A program made the translations under genes and the position numbers. The notes beneath the pieces were generated by a model that saw only the letters and a program-made list of their open reading frames with translations, did no database searches and had not been told where the DNA came from. Below are positions 24,862 to 32,419 of a DNA stretch of 32,419 nucleotides, piece after piece (within the stretch, counting starts at the first letter, position 1; each line of letters starts with the position of its first letter). The DNA comes from Planctomycetota bacterium (GTDB lineage Bacteria > Planctomycetota > Planctomycetia > Pirellulales > JADFKK01): NCBI GenBank assembly GCA_022564995.1, contig JADFKK010000058.1, positions 1 through 32,419 on the forward strand. The letters are read 5' to 3'.

Positions 24862-25827
24862 ATGAGAATCGCCAAACGCAGCCGGGCCGGCATCACACGC
24901 GGCGACGTCGTCGCGATGCTTGCCGTGGCGACGTTGTTGTTGATCGTCGGACTGCCGACGCTGAACCAGTTGCGCATTCGGGCTCAACGCACCACCTGCC
25001 AGGAGCACCAGCGGCGTTTGACCTATGCGGTGTTGCGCTACGAAAGCGACCACGGCCACTTTCCCGGCTATCGTAACCTGCAGGCGGTTGGAGCCGATGG
25101 TGCTCGACAACCGACCGGCTGGGTTTTTCCGTTGCTGCGGTATCTGGCCGAGCAGCCAAAGACTCCAGGCGGCGGGGAGAAATCGACCAACGAACCGCCG
25201 CCGGTCGATCCGAACGATCCGCGAGTGCAGATCTTCGCGGCCCACGGCACGGGCGGCCCCGACGAAACGCGGGGCCTGGTGCCGCAGGTGTTTATCGCCG
25301 GGCTGCTGTGTCCGAGCGATGCGCGCGAGGTCGGCGACGACATCGACCCGCAATCGACGTCGACGAGCTACGTGGTCAACACGGGACTGCCCGACGAACG
25401 ACGCCGGGCATTGGGTCTCGAGAAGCACCAGATGGACGGCGTGTTTTTCGATCGTTTCGCCGACGGCGACTTTCCCGACGTCTCCGCTTCGCTGCTCCGG
25501 AAACGCGGCCAACTCGACTCGACCCTGCTGCTCAGCGAAAACGTCGACGCCGGCCAGTGGACCGATTACGACGAACCGCTGGTCGGCTTTGTCTGGCTGC
25601 CGCAAACCGCCCCGGGCGAGGCCCCGTCCGACGACGTCCTGTTACCGATCAATCGCCAGAGGGGCCAGGGCGACGGAACGTATCGATTCGCCCGTCCGTC
25701 CAGTCTTCACACCGGCGGCGTCAACGTCATATACTGCGACGGGCACGGCGATTTTCTCTACGAAGAGATCGACTACAGCGTCTTCTGCCGCCTGATGTCG
25801 CCCGACGACTCGTTGATCGATCGTTAG
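24862..25827 (+). CDS. DUF1559 (prepilin-like) domain protein
   Basis: The 321-aa protein begins with a basic stretch and a hydrophobic N-terminal helix (VVAMLAVATLLLIVGLPTLNQL) as in type IV prepilin-like proteins, followed by the DUF1559 body common in planctomycetes: RTTCQEHQRRLTYAVLRYES, VFIAGLLCPSDAREVGDDI, TSYVVNTGL and the C-terminal hallmark HTGGVNVIYCDGHGDFL. The usual G/FTLVE cleavage site is changed here to TRGDVVAML. DUF1559 proteins are abundant in planctomycetes and probably form or decorate pilus-like surface structures. ATG 24862 was chosen because upstream in-frame sequence is the hexamer array (translated as an Ile/Lys run), which is not protein-like. A GGAG motif lies about 11 bases before ATG. 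Confidence 0.85.
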   Translation: MRIAKRSRAGITRGDVVAMLAVATLLLIVGLPTLNQLRIRAQRTTCQEHQRRLTYAVLRYESDHGHFPGYRNLQAVGADGARQPTGWVFPLLRYLAEQPKTPGGGEKSTNEPPPVDPNDPRVQIFAAHGTGGPDETRGLVPQVFIAGLLCPSDAREVGDDIDPQSTSTSYVVNTGLPDERRRALGLEKHQMDGVFFDRFADGDFPDVSASLLRKRGQLDSTLLLSENVDAGQWTDYDEPLVGFVWLPQTAPGEAPSDDVLLPINRQRGQGDGTYRFARPSSLHTGGVNVIYCDGHGDFLYEEIDYSVFCRLMSPDDSLIDR

Positions 25828-25838
25828 TCCGGATAATT

Positions 25839-25902
25839 CACTAGCCCGACGCGCAAGCGAGGGGCAGCCCGCGATTTCCCTCGCTTGCGCGTCGGGCTAG
25901 TG
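25839..25902. repeat. Inverted repeat, 25-base perfect arms, sibling of the 23587 element
   Basis: Arms at 25839-25863 (begins CACTAGCCCGACGCGCAAGC) and 25878-25902 are perfect reverse complements with a 14-base loop. The arms match those at 23587-23677 over the shared core. The element lies after the DUF1559 stop, 11 bases downstream, and could act as a terminator-like structure for that gene. Two copies 2.2 kb apart indicate a dispersed family. Confidence 0.9.
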
Positions 25903-26097
25903 TGGACTCGGATTTGCGCGGTGTTCTGGGCAAGATATTCGCAACCCCCTTTCACCGCCAAACTTACGTCTATTGAGTGCATGCCCGTGAATAATCCGGG
26001 TTAGCGAGAACCGTAAGGTCGCCCCTACTAACGTCGTGAATTCCAGAAAAACAGCCTTCTTTTCCACCAAAGTAGCGCATCGGACTGTCCGAGGCGC

Positions 26098-26103
26098 TAT
26101 AAT
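26098..26103 (+). promoter_or_regulatory. Candidate -10 box for the large surface protein gene
   Basis: TATAAT is a perfect sigma-70-type -10 box in a GC-rich genome, 109 bases before the start codon at 26212. No convincing -35 box stands 16-18 bases upstream, so this remains a weak prediction. Confidence 0.3.
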
Positions 26104-26211
26104 CGGCTTCGACGCTCGGGCCGCTTCTGCTGCGTTCCGACCATGTCTTTTCACTCCTTCCACTCGCCGTCGTCGTTTTCACTCGTTCCACCTCGTTCGC
26201 GTTGAATCAAG

Positions 26212-29200
26212 ATGCTTGGTAAAAAATCTCGCCGTGGCGCCCGGCGACGGCGCACCTTGCAGGCGTCCATTGAGGCGCTCGAACCGCGCCTGGTGCTCGA
26301 TAGCACCGTCGTGTTTAACGAAATCATGTACAACCCGGCCCAGAGCGACGAGTCGCTCGAATGGGTCGAGTTGCACAATCAGAATTCCGTCGACGTCGAC
26401 ATCTCGGCCTGGCGAATCGACGACGGGATCAACTTCGATTTTCCCGAGGGCACCATCGTTCCGGGTGGCGGCTATCTGGTCGTGGCCAAAGACCCCGCGG
26501 CCCTGGCGGCGGCCGGCATCATCGGCACCGCCATGGGGCCTTACGGCGGGCAGCTCTCCAACGGCGGCGAGCAAATCGATCTGCGCGATCGCACGGATCG
26601 TTTGATGGATCGCCTTGATTATAATGACCGCGGCCGTTGGCCCGTCGCGCCCGACGGCTCGGGCGCCTCGTTGGCAAAGATCGACCCGAATCTTGCCAGC
26701 GGCGACTCCGAATCGTGGTCGACGAGCTTCGTGGTCGGCGGCACGCCGGGTGTGGAAAACGGCCTGGAGAAACTCGGCGAACCCGGCGATCCGCCGGAGC
26801 CGGACATCATCAGCGCGCTGACCACGCTGAGCGATCCCTGGCGGTTCGAGGCCTCCGGCGCGGCCCAGCCGGCCGACTGGCGGGAGTTGGACTTCGACGA
26901 CTCGGCCTGGGGTGGTGCCGGGGGCGACGCCGATCTGGTCGGCTACTGGGACTTCGAGGGCAACACGAACGATCGCAGTGGCAACGGAAATGACGGTGTC
27001 TTAAAAAACGGGGCGGCATTGAACGCCGACACGCCGGGCGGTTTTTCGACGCAAGCGCTGAGGCTCTCCGGCACGCAGTACGTGCTGGTGCCCCACGATG
27101 ACTCGCTCAACATCGCCACCTCGATGACGATCGCCGCCTGGGTCAAGCCGGTCGGAAACGTCTTCTGGGATGGAATCATCGCCAAAAATCCCAGCGCGGG
27201 CTCCGCCGCCAATCACGCCGGCAATTACGAACTGCGGATTAACTCTAGCAACCGGCAGTTGCAATTCCTCTGGGAACAGGGCGGCGCGAACACGACCACG
27301 AGCGCCAGCGCGGGTACGTCCCCCATCGCGAACAATCAGTGGACGCACATCGCGGTAACGGTCGTCAAGGGTGGCAGTGCGGAGTTTTACGTCAACGGCA
27401 GCCTGATCGCCACGCGGGGCGTCAACGCCAGCTTTGGCGTGACGAATACGAACGCCCTTTATATCGGCGACCGAGCCGATATTACCAGCACGCCGTTCGA
27501 CGGCCTGCTCGACGACGTGGCGCTGTGGAACGGCGCGCTAGAGGCCGACGCCATCGCCGCGCTGGCGGCAAAGACCGCTTCGCCGCTCGACTTCGGGGCC
27601 AATCGCGGGCCATACTTCGCCGGCAGCGCGCCGTCGCCGCCGGGTGAAGGCGAATTGCCGCTGGGGCCGACGACGTATTATTTTCGGCAGGAGTTCGATT
27701 TCGACGAAGACTCGGCCCGCACCGAGCTAGTGCTCAATACGCTGGTCGACGACGGGGCGATTTTTTATCTCAACGGCGACGAACTGCACCGCCAGAACAT
27801 GCCGGCCGGCGCGGTCTCCTTTGGTACGTTGGCGAGCAGCACCGTCGGCATCGCCGTCGAGAGCGGCGAGATCGTCGTGCCGGCGAGCAGCCTGCGAGTG
27901 GGCCGCAACGTGCTGGCTGTCGAAGTCCATCAGGCGTCGGCAGCCGACGGCGACATGCTATTCGCGACCGAGTTGACGGCGATCACTTCGCCGATCCAGT
28001 CGGTGTCCTTTCAGCCGATTTCGCTGGCGATCAACGAGACCGCGGCGGCCGGCGCCGGCGACAACGACTTTTGGTTCGAACTGTTCAACCACGGCGACGA
28101 GACGGTCGACCTGGACGGGTTCGTCGTCAAATCGACCGCCGGCGACGCGCATACGCTCAGCGGCATTTCGATTGCACCCGGGGCGTTTGTCGTGCTGACG
28201 GAAGCACAGATCGGCTTCGATGTCTTGCCCCAGACGCGAATCTTTCTCTACAACGAAGACGAGTCGCAGGTGGTCAGCGCCGCGGTCGTAAAAATCTTGC
28301 CCACGGCTCGCCATCCCGACGGCACGGGTGAGTTTCTGTTGCCGACCACGACGACCCCGGGCCAACCGAATGCGTTCGCGCTGCGCGACGAGATCGTCAT
28401 TAACGAGATTTTTTATCACGCGCCGGAAGTGCTCGACGAGTCGAACCCGGAGGAGTGGCTCGAACTGTACAACCGCAGCGGATCGGTCGTCGATCTGGCC
28501 GGCTGGTCACTCGACGGGGCCGTCGACTTTTTGTTTCCCTTGGGGACGACCCTCGGGCCTCAGCAGTATCTCGTCGTCGCCCGCGATGCGGCGGCCTTGC
28601 GGGCGAAGTACCCGACGATCGACGTGGTCGGCCAATACGACGGCCGACTGAACAACAGCACCGACCGCATCGTGCTCGAAGACCCCTCGGGCAATCCGGC
28701 CGACGTGGTCGAATATTACCAAGACGGCCGTTGGTCGCGGGACGCCGACGGCGGCGGAAGCAGCCTGGAACTGCGCGATCCGAACGCCGACAACGCGGTG
28801 GCCGAGGCCTGGGCGGCCAGCGATGAATCGAGCAAAACCGCGTGGCGGAATTATTCTTACGAGGGCATCGTGCGCAGTAGCGCGGTCGGCCCGGACGGCC
28901 AGTGGAACGAATTGGTCTTGGGAATGCTCTCGCGCGGCGAGGTGCTGCTCGACAACATCAGCGTGATCCGCGACCCGCAAGGCGCGGCGACGGAGCAGGT
29001 GGTCAACGGCGGCTTCGAGTCGGACCCGCTCGGCGCGGTCCCGTCGTCGTGGCGGATGATCGGCACGCACCGGCACAGCGAGATCATCGTCGACCCGGCC
29101 GATCCGAATAATCGCGTGTTGCGCTTCGTCGCCACCGATCCGACCGAGCACATGCACAATCAGGCGAACACCACGCTGCGCCAGTCGATTTCCAACAGCG

Positions 29201-31575
29201 TGCGCTACCGCATCTCGTTCGACGCCCGCTGGGTCTCCGGCTCGAACCAACTCAACTCGCGGCTTTACTTCAATCGTTTGCCGGCCACGACGTTGATCGA
29301 CCGACCGAACCAGTGGGGAACGCCGGGTGAGGCCAATTCCGTGCTGGAGAGTAACATCGGCCCGACGTTCGAGCATTTTATCCACGCGCCGGCTGTGCCT
29401 GAGCCGAACGAGCCGGTCACGGTGTTGGCCACGGTCAGTGACCCCAGCGGCGTCACGTCGATGACATTGCGTTACTCCGTGGGCGGCGGGGCGTTTCAAT
29501 CGGTGACGATGAGGCACTCCGGCGGCGGAAACTATCAGGGCACGATTCCCCCGCAGGCCGCCGGCACGATCGTGCAGTTCTATGCCGAGGCCACCGACGG
29601 CGAAGGCGCACGGGCGACCTTCCCGCGCAGCGGTGCCGACTCGCGAGCGCTGTACAAGGTAAACGACGGCCTGGCCGCAACGACCGGCCTGCACAATCTG
29701 CGCTTCATCATGACGCCGGCCGACGCCAACTTCATGCACGCCACCGTCAATCTGATGAGCAACGATCGGATCGGGTTAACCGTCATTTACGACGAGTCGG
29801 AGATTTTCTACGACGTGGGGATTCGCCTCAGCGGAAGCGAGCGGGCGCGGCCGTTCACGGTGCGCCTGAGCTTCAATGTTCGTTTTAACACCGAGCATCT
29901 GTTCCGCGGAGTGCAGCGGACCATCGCCCTCGATCGCTCCGAAAGCACGGGCTTCGGGCAGCAGGAAGCCTTGACGCACCTGGTGTCGGCGCACGTCGGC
30001 ATGATCCCCTCGGAATATAACGACCTGATCAACATCATCACGCCGCGCGCCGCCCACACCGGCGGGGCCGAACTGCAATTGTCGCGGTTCACCGACACGT
30101 TTCTTTCGTCGCAATTCGCCAATGGCGACGACGGGATGCTGTTTGAGTATGAGTTAATCTATTTCCCCACCAGCGCCGACGCCCAGGGCAACAAGCGGCC
30201 CCAGCCGGACGGAACGCGGGGCACGAGTCTGCGGACTTTGGGCAGCGACAAAGAGAATTACCGCCAAAACTACCTGATCAAGAACAACCGCTCGCGAGAC
30301 GACTACAGCCGCTTGATCGAGTTCTTACAGGTCATGGCATTGGGCGGCTCGGCCTTCAATAACCAGATTGCCGACGTGATCGACGTCGACCAGTGGCTGC
30401 GCGCGTTCGCCCTCACCACGATCAGCGGCGCCGGAGACAATTTCGGGTCCGGCGCTCAGCACAACGCCCAGTTCTACGTCCGCCCCGAAGACGGCCGCGT
30501 GTTGTTTTTTCCGCACGACTTGGATGCGTTTCTCAGTCCCACTCTCGCCTTGGCGCCGGGCTCCGTGCTCCCGAAACTCATTGCCGATCGCACTCGAGCC
30601 CACATGTACTACGGGCACGTCTACGATATGCTCACGACGACGTACAACCAGGACTACATGCGGCACTTTACCGAGAACTACGGCTCGCTGCTGCCGGGGC
30701 AGAATTTCGCCGGCCATCTTGCGTTTATCAACCAGCGATCGAACTTCCTGTTGGGCCAAATCAACAACGTGGCCCGGCCGACGGACTTTGCCATCATCAC
30801 CGGCAGTCCGCTGAACGTCGGCAACGCGCCCTCGGCCACCGTCACGGGCAACGGCTGGATCGACGTGCGCGAAATCCGTCTGGCCGGTAGCGACCAACCG
30901 TTGGACGTCGTCTGGACGGACGCCGATAGCTGGCGCGTTATTCTTCCGGTTGCGGCAGGCGTGAATGACCTGCCGTTCGAGGCCTACGACTACCAAGATC
31001 TGCCAGTCGGCAGCGCGAGTATCACGGTCGTCAGCACCGTCACCGAGCGGCCGCAAAACTTTCTGCGCATCAGCGAGTTGATGTACAACCCGGCTCCGCA
31101 GACGTCCGAGGAGTTGGCGACAACGGCGGGCGGCGCGGTCGTGTTCGGCAACGACCGGTACGAATACATCGAAATCATCAACACGTCCGACGCATCGGTT
31201 CCGCTCTCCGGCGCGGCATTCGTCGATGGTGTTCAGTTTGGCTTCGATGACGCCGAAAGCGACCTGGGCCCCGGCGAAACGATTGTGATCGTGCGCAATC
31301 AGGCCGCGTTCGCCAACCGCTACGGCAGCGACCCGTCGCTTCGCGTCGCACTTGGCGAATACGACGGCAGCGGGACGAAGCTGAGCAACGTTCTCTCGGT
31401 TGATCTGGTCAAGCGGGCTGTGCCGGTTGGCCGTATCGCTGCCGTTGTAACTCGCCCAGTCGACGTGAGGATCCAACCGCGCCTCGCGGTAAGCGTCGCC
31501 TTCGCGGCGCAGCCGATGGATCACGCCGTCCGCGGTTCGAATATGAGCATCGAATCCACTCTCGTTCAGGATTAA
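26212..31575 (+). CDS. Giant surface protein with lamin-tail, LamG and CotH-like domains; 3' end replaced
   Basis: A 1787-aa protein. It opens with a basic Arg-rich stretch and LEPR at residues 23-26, the LEPR-XLL motif of planctomycete surface proteins. Then come: lamin-tail domain (about 32-180), a jelly-roll start (WRFEASGAAQPADW..) interrupted by a LamG domain (about 243-455), the rest of the jelly-roll (about 480-590), lamin-tail domains at about 601-720 and 725-860, a carbohydrate-binding-like region, a CotH-like domain (about 1150-1520, with FFPHDLD and IKNNRSRDDYSRL), and a fourth lamin-tail domain (about 1615-1725). Residues after KLSN (about 1726) do not fit the domain and are antisense to a PQQ dehydrogenase gene, so the native C-terminus is missing. 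Probable role: cell-surface adhesion or matrix protein. Confidence 0.8.
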   Translation: MLGKKSRRGARRRRTLQASIEALEPRLVLDSTVVFNEIMYNPAQSDESLEWVELHNQNSVDVDISAWRIDDGINFDFPEGTIVPGGGYLVVAKDPAALAAAGIIGTAMGPYGGQLSNGGEQIDLRDRTDRLMDRLDYNDRGRWPVAPDGSGASLAKIDPNLASGDSESWSTSFVVGGTPGVENGLEKLGEPGDPPEPDIISALTTLSDPWRFEASGAAQPADWRELDFDDSAWGGAGGDADLVGYWDFEGNTNDRSGNGNDGVLKNGAALNADTPGGFSTQALRLSGTQYVLVPHDDSLNIATSMTIAAWVKPVGNVFWDGIIAKNPSAGSAANHAGNYELRINSSNRQLQFLWEQGGANTTTSASAGTSPIANNQWTHIAVTVVKGGSAEFYVNGSLIATRGVNASFGVTNTNALYIGDRADITSTPFDGLLDDVALWNGALEADAIAALAAKTASPLDFGANRGPYFAGSAPSPPGEGELPLGPTTYYFRQEFDFDEDSARTELVLNTLVDDGAIFYLNGDELHRQNMPAGAVSFGTLASSTVGIAVESGEIVVPASSLRVGRNVLAVEVHQASAADGDMLFATELTAITSPIQSVSFQPISLAINETAAAGAGDNDFWFELFNHGDETVDLDGFVVKSTAGDAHTLSGISIAPGAFVVLTEAQIGFDVLPQTRIFLYNEDESQVVSAAVVKILPTARHPDGTGEFLLPTTTTPGQPNAFALRDEIVINEIFYHAPEVLDESNPEEWLELYNRSGSVVDLAGWSLDGAVDFLFPLGTTLGPQQYLVVARDAAALRAKYPTIDVVGQYDGRLNNSTDRIVLEDPSGNPADVVEYYQDGRWSRDADGGGSSLELRDPNADNAVAEAWAASDESSKTAWRNYSYEGIVRSSAVGPDGQWNELVLGMLSRGEVLLDNISVIRDPQGAATEQVVNGGFESDPLGAVPSSWRMIGTHRHSEIIVDPADPNNRVLRFVATDPTEHMHNQANTTLRQSISNSVRYRISFDARWVSGSNQLNSRLYFNRLPATTLIDRPNQWGTPGEANSVLESNIGPTFEHFIHAPAVPEPNEPVTVLATVSDPSGVTSMTLRYSVGGGAFQSVTMRHSGGGNYQGTIPPQAAGTIVQFYAEATDGEGARATFPRSGADSRALYKVNDGLAATTGLHNLRFIMTPADANFMHATVNLMSNDRIGLTVIYDESEIFYDVGIRLSGSERARPFTVRLSFNVRFNTEHLFRGVQRTIALDRSESTGFGQQEALTHLVSAHVGMIPSEYNDLINIITPRAAHTGGAELQLSRFTDTFLSSQFANGDDGMLFEYELIYFPTSADAQGNKRPQPDGTRGTSLRTLGSDKENYRQNYLIKNNRSRDDYSRLIEFLQVMALGGSAFNNQIADVIDVDQWLRAFALTTISGAGDNFGSGAQHNAQFYVRPEDGRVLFFPHDLDAFLSPTLALAPGSVLPKLIADRTRAHMYYGHVYDMLTTTYNQDYMRHFTENYGSLLPGQNFAGHLAFINQRSNFLLGQINNVARPTDFAIITGSPLNVGNAPSATVTGNGWIDVREIRLAGSDQPLDVVWTDADSWRVILPVAAGVNDLPFEAYDYQDLPVGSASITVVSTVTERPQNFLRISELMYNPAPQTSEELATTAGGAVVFGNDRYEYIEIINTSDASVPLSGAAFVDGVQFGFDDAESDLGPGETIVIVRNQAAFANRYGSDPSLRVALGEYDGSGTKLSNVLSVDLVKRAVPVGRIAAVVTRPVDVRIQPRLAVSVAFAAQPMDHAVRGSNMSIESTLVQD

Positions 31576-31956
31576 GCCCGAAAGAGTGGTGCCGTCCGTT
31601 AGCAACAGGTCCCCATGCCGAGGGCCGTCGTCGAGCGCTAATGCCACTTCGGACCCCTGTACTAGCGTCTCCAGGAAGTCGACCAGCGGCTCAAGTTCTT
31701 CCGGTGCGAGGTCGAAGGCTGGCATGCCGCGATTCGGAACGCCCTCGGTGATCAGTACTCCAAGTTGTTCCGCCGAATTTTCGTTAATGAAATCGAGGAT
31801 CGCAGGGGCCCGATCGCTGCCGCTGCCGTCTCCGGCGTGGCACAGCGCGCACCGCGTCTGAAATGCGGTCTCCCCTGGTGTGTCTTGCGCCTGCGATGCC
31901 CATGTCGCGGCCAGCGCAAGGATCAATCCCAAAGTTCGTGTCACCAATACGTTCAT
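31378..31956 (-). pseudogene. PQQ-dependent dehydrogenase with N-terminal cytochrome c domain, 3' end truncated
   Basis: The - strand frame starts at ATG 31956 (a GTG at 31965 is the alternative) with a signal peptide (GLILALAATWASQAQ), a cytochrome c domain with CALCH at residues 36-40 and MPAFDLAPEELEPLVDFL, then a linker and the start of a PQQ dehydrogenase propeller: VDWASYNGSDTANRHSPLDQ and INRENVAQL. After this Leu (codon at 31378-31380) the expected KVAWTF-like continuation is absent: the frame runs on antisense to the large surface protein gene. About 190 residues of a normally 600-750-residue enzyme remain, so it is probably non-functional here. Intact family members oxidise alcohols or sugars in the periplasm and pass electrons to the attached haem. 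Confidence 0.8.
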
Positions 31957-32058
31957 CTGGCCCACGATTCTAGCGCGTCAGAGGGCATAGTGAGCCAAAC
32001 CTTCAGCCGCGGCGGTCGAGAGTTCGATATCCCTCGCGTTTGCTAGACTTGCCTGCTT

Positions 32059-32419
32059 ATGCCATCGGCCATGACTCACCTTGAATGTTCGCGTCCGGGA
32101 TGCGACAAAGTCTTCCCCTATAGCCCTGCGCAGAACCTTTGCACGACCTGTAAACTGCCCCTGCTTGCTCGCTACGACCTGGATAAAGCAGCCCAGACAC
32201 TGACCCTCGATGCCCTAAAAGGGCGGGCCAATACCATCTGGCGTTATGAAGAGGTGATGCCCAAGGCCGACCCCGTGACGCTGGGCGAAGGCATGACGGA
32301 ACTGGTCCACACACGACGGCTCGGGGAAAAGCTCGGCCTCGAAAAACTCTACGTCAAAGATGAAGGACAGAACCCGACCGGCTCCTTTAAAGCTCGTGGT
32401 CTTTCGGCTGCCGTCACGA
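32059..32419 (+). CDS. thrC: Threonine synthase, N-terminal part (runs off the window)
   Basis: The first 120 residues of threonine synthase, which converts O-phosphohomoserine to threonine with PLP. The protein opens with a Cys-rich zinc ribbon-like segment (LECSRPGCDKVF, NLCTTCKLPL), then TIWRYEEVMP, VTLGEGMTELVHTRRLGEKL, and the PLP-lysine motif KDEGQNPTGSFKARGL, in which the Lys of SFKARG carries PLP. An in-frame ATG at 32071 is the alternative start. It is divergent from the truncated PQQ dehydrogenase gene, with about 100 bases between them. The sequence stops at the window edge with the frame open. Confidence 0.93.
   Translation, partial: MPSAMTHLECSRPGCDKVFPYSPAQNLCTTCKLPLLARYDLDKAAQTLTLDALKGRANTIWRYEEVMPKADPVTLGEGMTELVHTRRLGEKLGLEKLYVKDEGQNPTGSFKARGLSAAVT

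Larger units (their letters stand above)
25828..26211. other. Intergenic region with inverted repeat and a candidate promoter
   Basis: The 384 bases hold the inverted repeat at 25839-25902, a hexamer matching the -10 consensus (TATAAT, 26098-26103) and nothing else recognisable. The remaining frames are short and unlike protein. Confidence 0.6.

Noticed and set aside
30325..31377. Continuation of the PQQ dehydrogenase frame on the - strand
   Set aside because: After NVAQL the residues are antisense to the CotH/lamin-tail gene and show no propeller motifs.

Overview
The window (32.4 kb, GC-rich) looks like chromosomal DNA of a planctomycete. The evidence is a DUF1559 prepilin-like protein, a PEP-CTERM protein with a dockerin-like segment, a giant surface protein opening with a LEPR motif (LEPR-XLL type), a PA14/multi-haem cytochrome c/propeller fusion, and dispersed inverted repeats of the kind that recur in planctomycete genomes. 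No rRNA, tRNA, CRISPR array, integrase or intact insertion sequence was seen. Family assignments were made by reading the sequence, without database searches.

Region 1 (about 0.5-10.1 kb, + strand) is a type VI secretion (T6SS) tip and cargo island without sheath, baseplate or membrane-complex genes: VgrG spike, DUF6484 protein, DUF2169 adaptor, a ketosynthase-fold protein that seems to lack its catalytic residues, a PAAR-like (DUF4150) effector with a C-terminal HNH-like nuclease domain, a SUKH (SMI1/KNR4) immunity protein, and three HEAT-like TIGR02270-type genes. The last two of these read like one TIGR02270 protein split in two, with an FHA domain fused to the second half. VgrG and the PAAR-like effector would form the spike, the DUF2169 and ketosynthase-like proteins would assist loading, and the SUKH protein would protect the producer.

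Region 2 (10.4-16.8 kb, + strand) is a probable operon: an unknown 83-aa protein, a large helicase-associated protein with a Gly/Tyr run and an Arg-rich tail, an XPB-type DNA repair helicase, and an MsbA-like ABC exporter.

Region 3 (16.9-19.1 kb, - strand) holds a broken sterol desaturase-like gene, an unknown exported protein and an HTTM-DCC (DUF393) membrane protein, tightly packed and translationally coupled.

Region 4 (19.2-31.6 kb) encodes envelope and surface proteins: a 1439-aa five-haem cytochrome fusion, a PEP-CTERM protein, a DUF1559 protein preceded by a hexanucleotide microsatellite, and a 1787-aa lamin-tail/LamG/CotH-like protein. The 3' end of the last gene meets the truncated 3' end of an opposing PQQ-dehydrogenase gene at a 13-base shared sequence, which suggests a rearrangement or an assembly join. 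The window ends inside a threonine synthase gene (+ strand).

Repeats are a second theme. Three inverted repeats with a CGCAAGCG core (19.1, 23.6 and 25.8 kb), a translated repeat inside the cytochrome gene (21.4 kb) and an imperfect inverted repeat at 10.2 kb suggest a genome rich in small palindromic elements.
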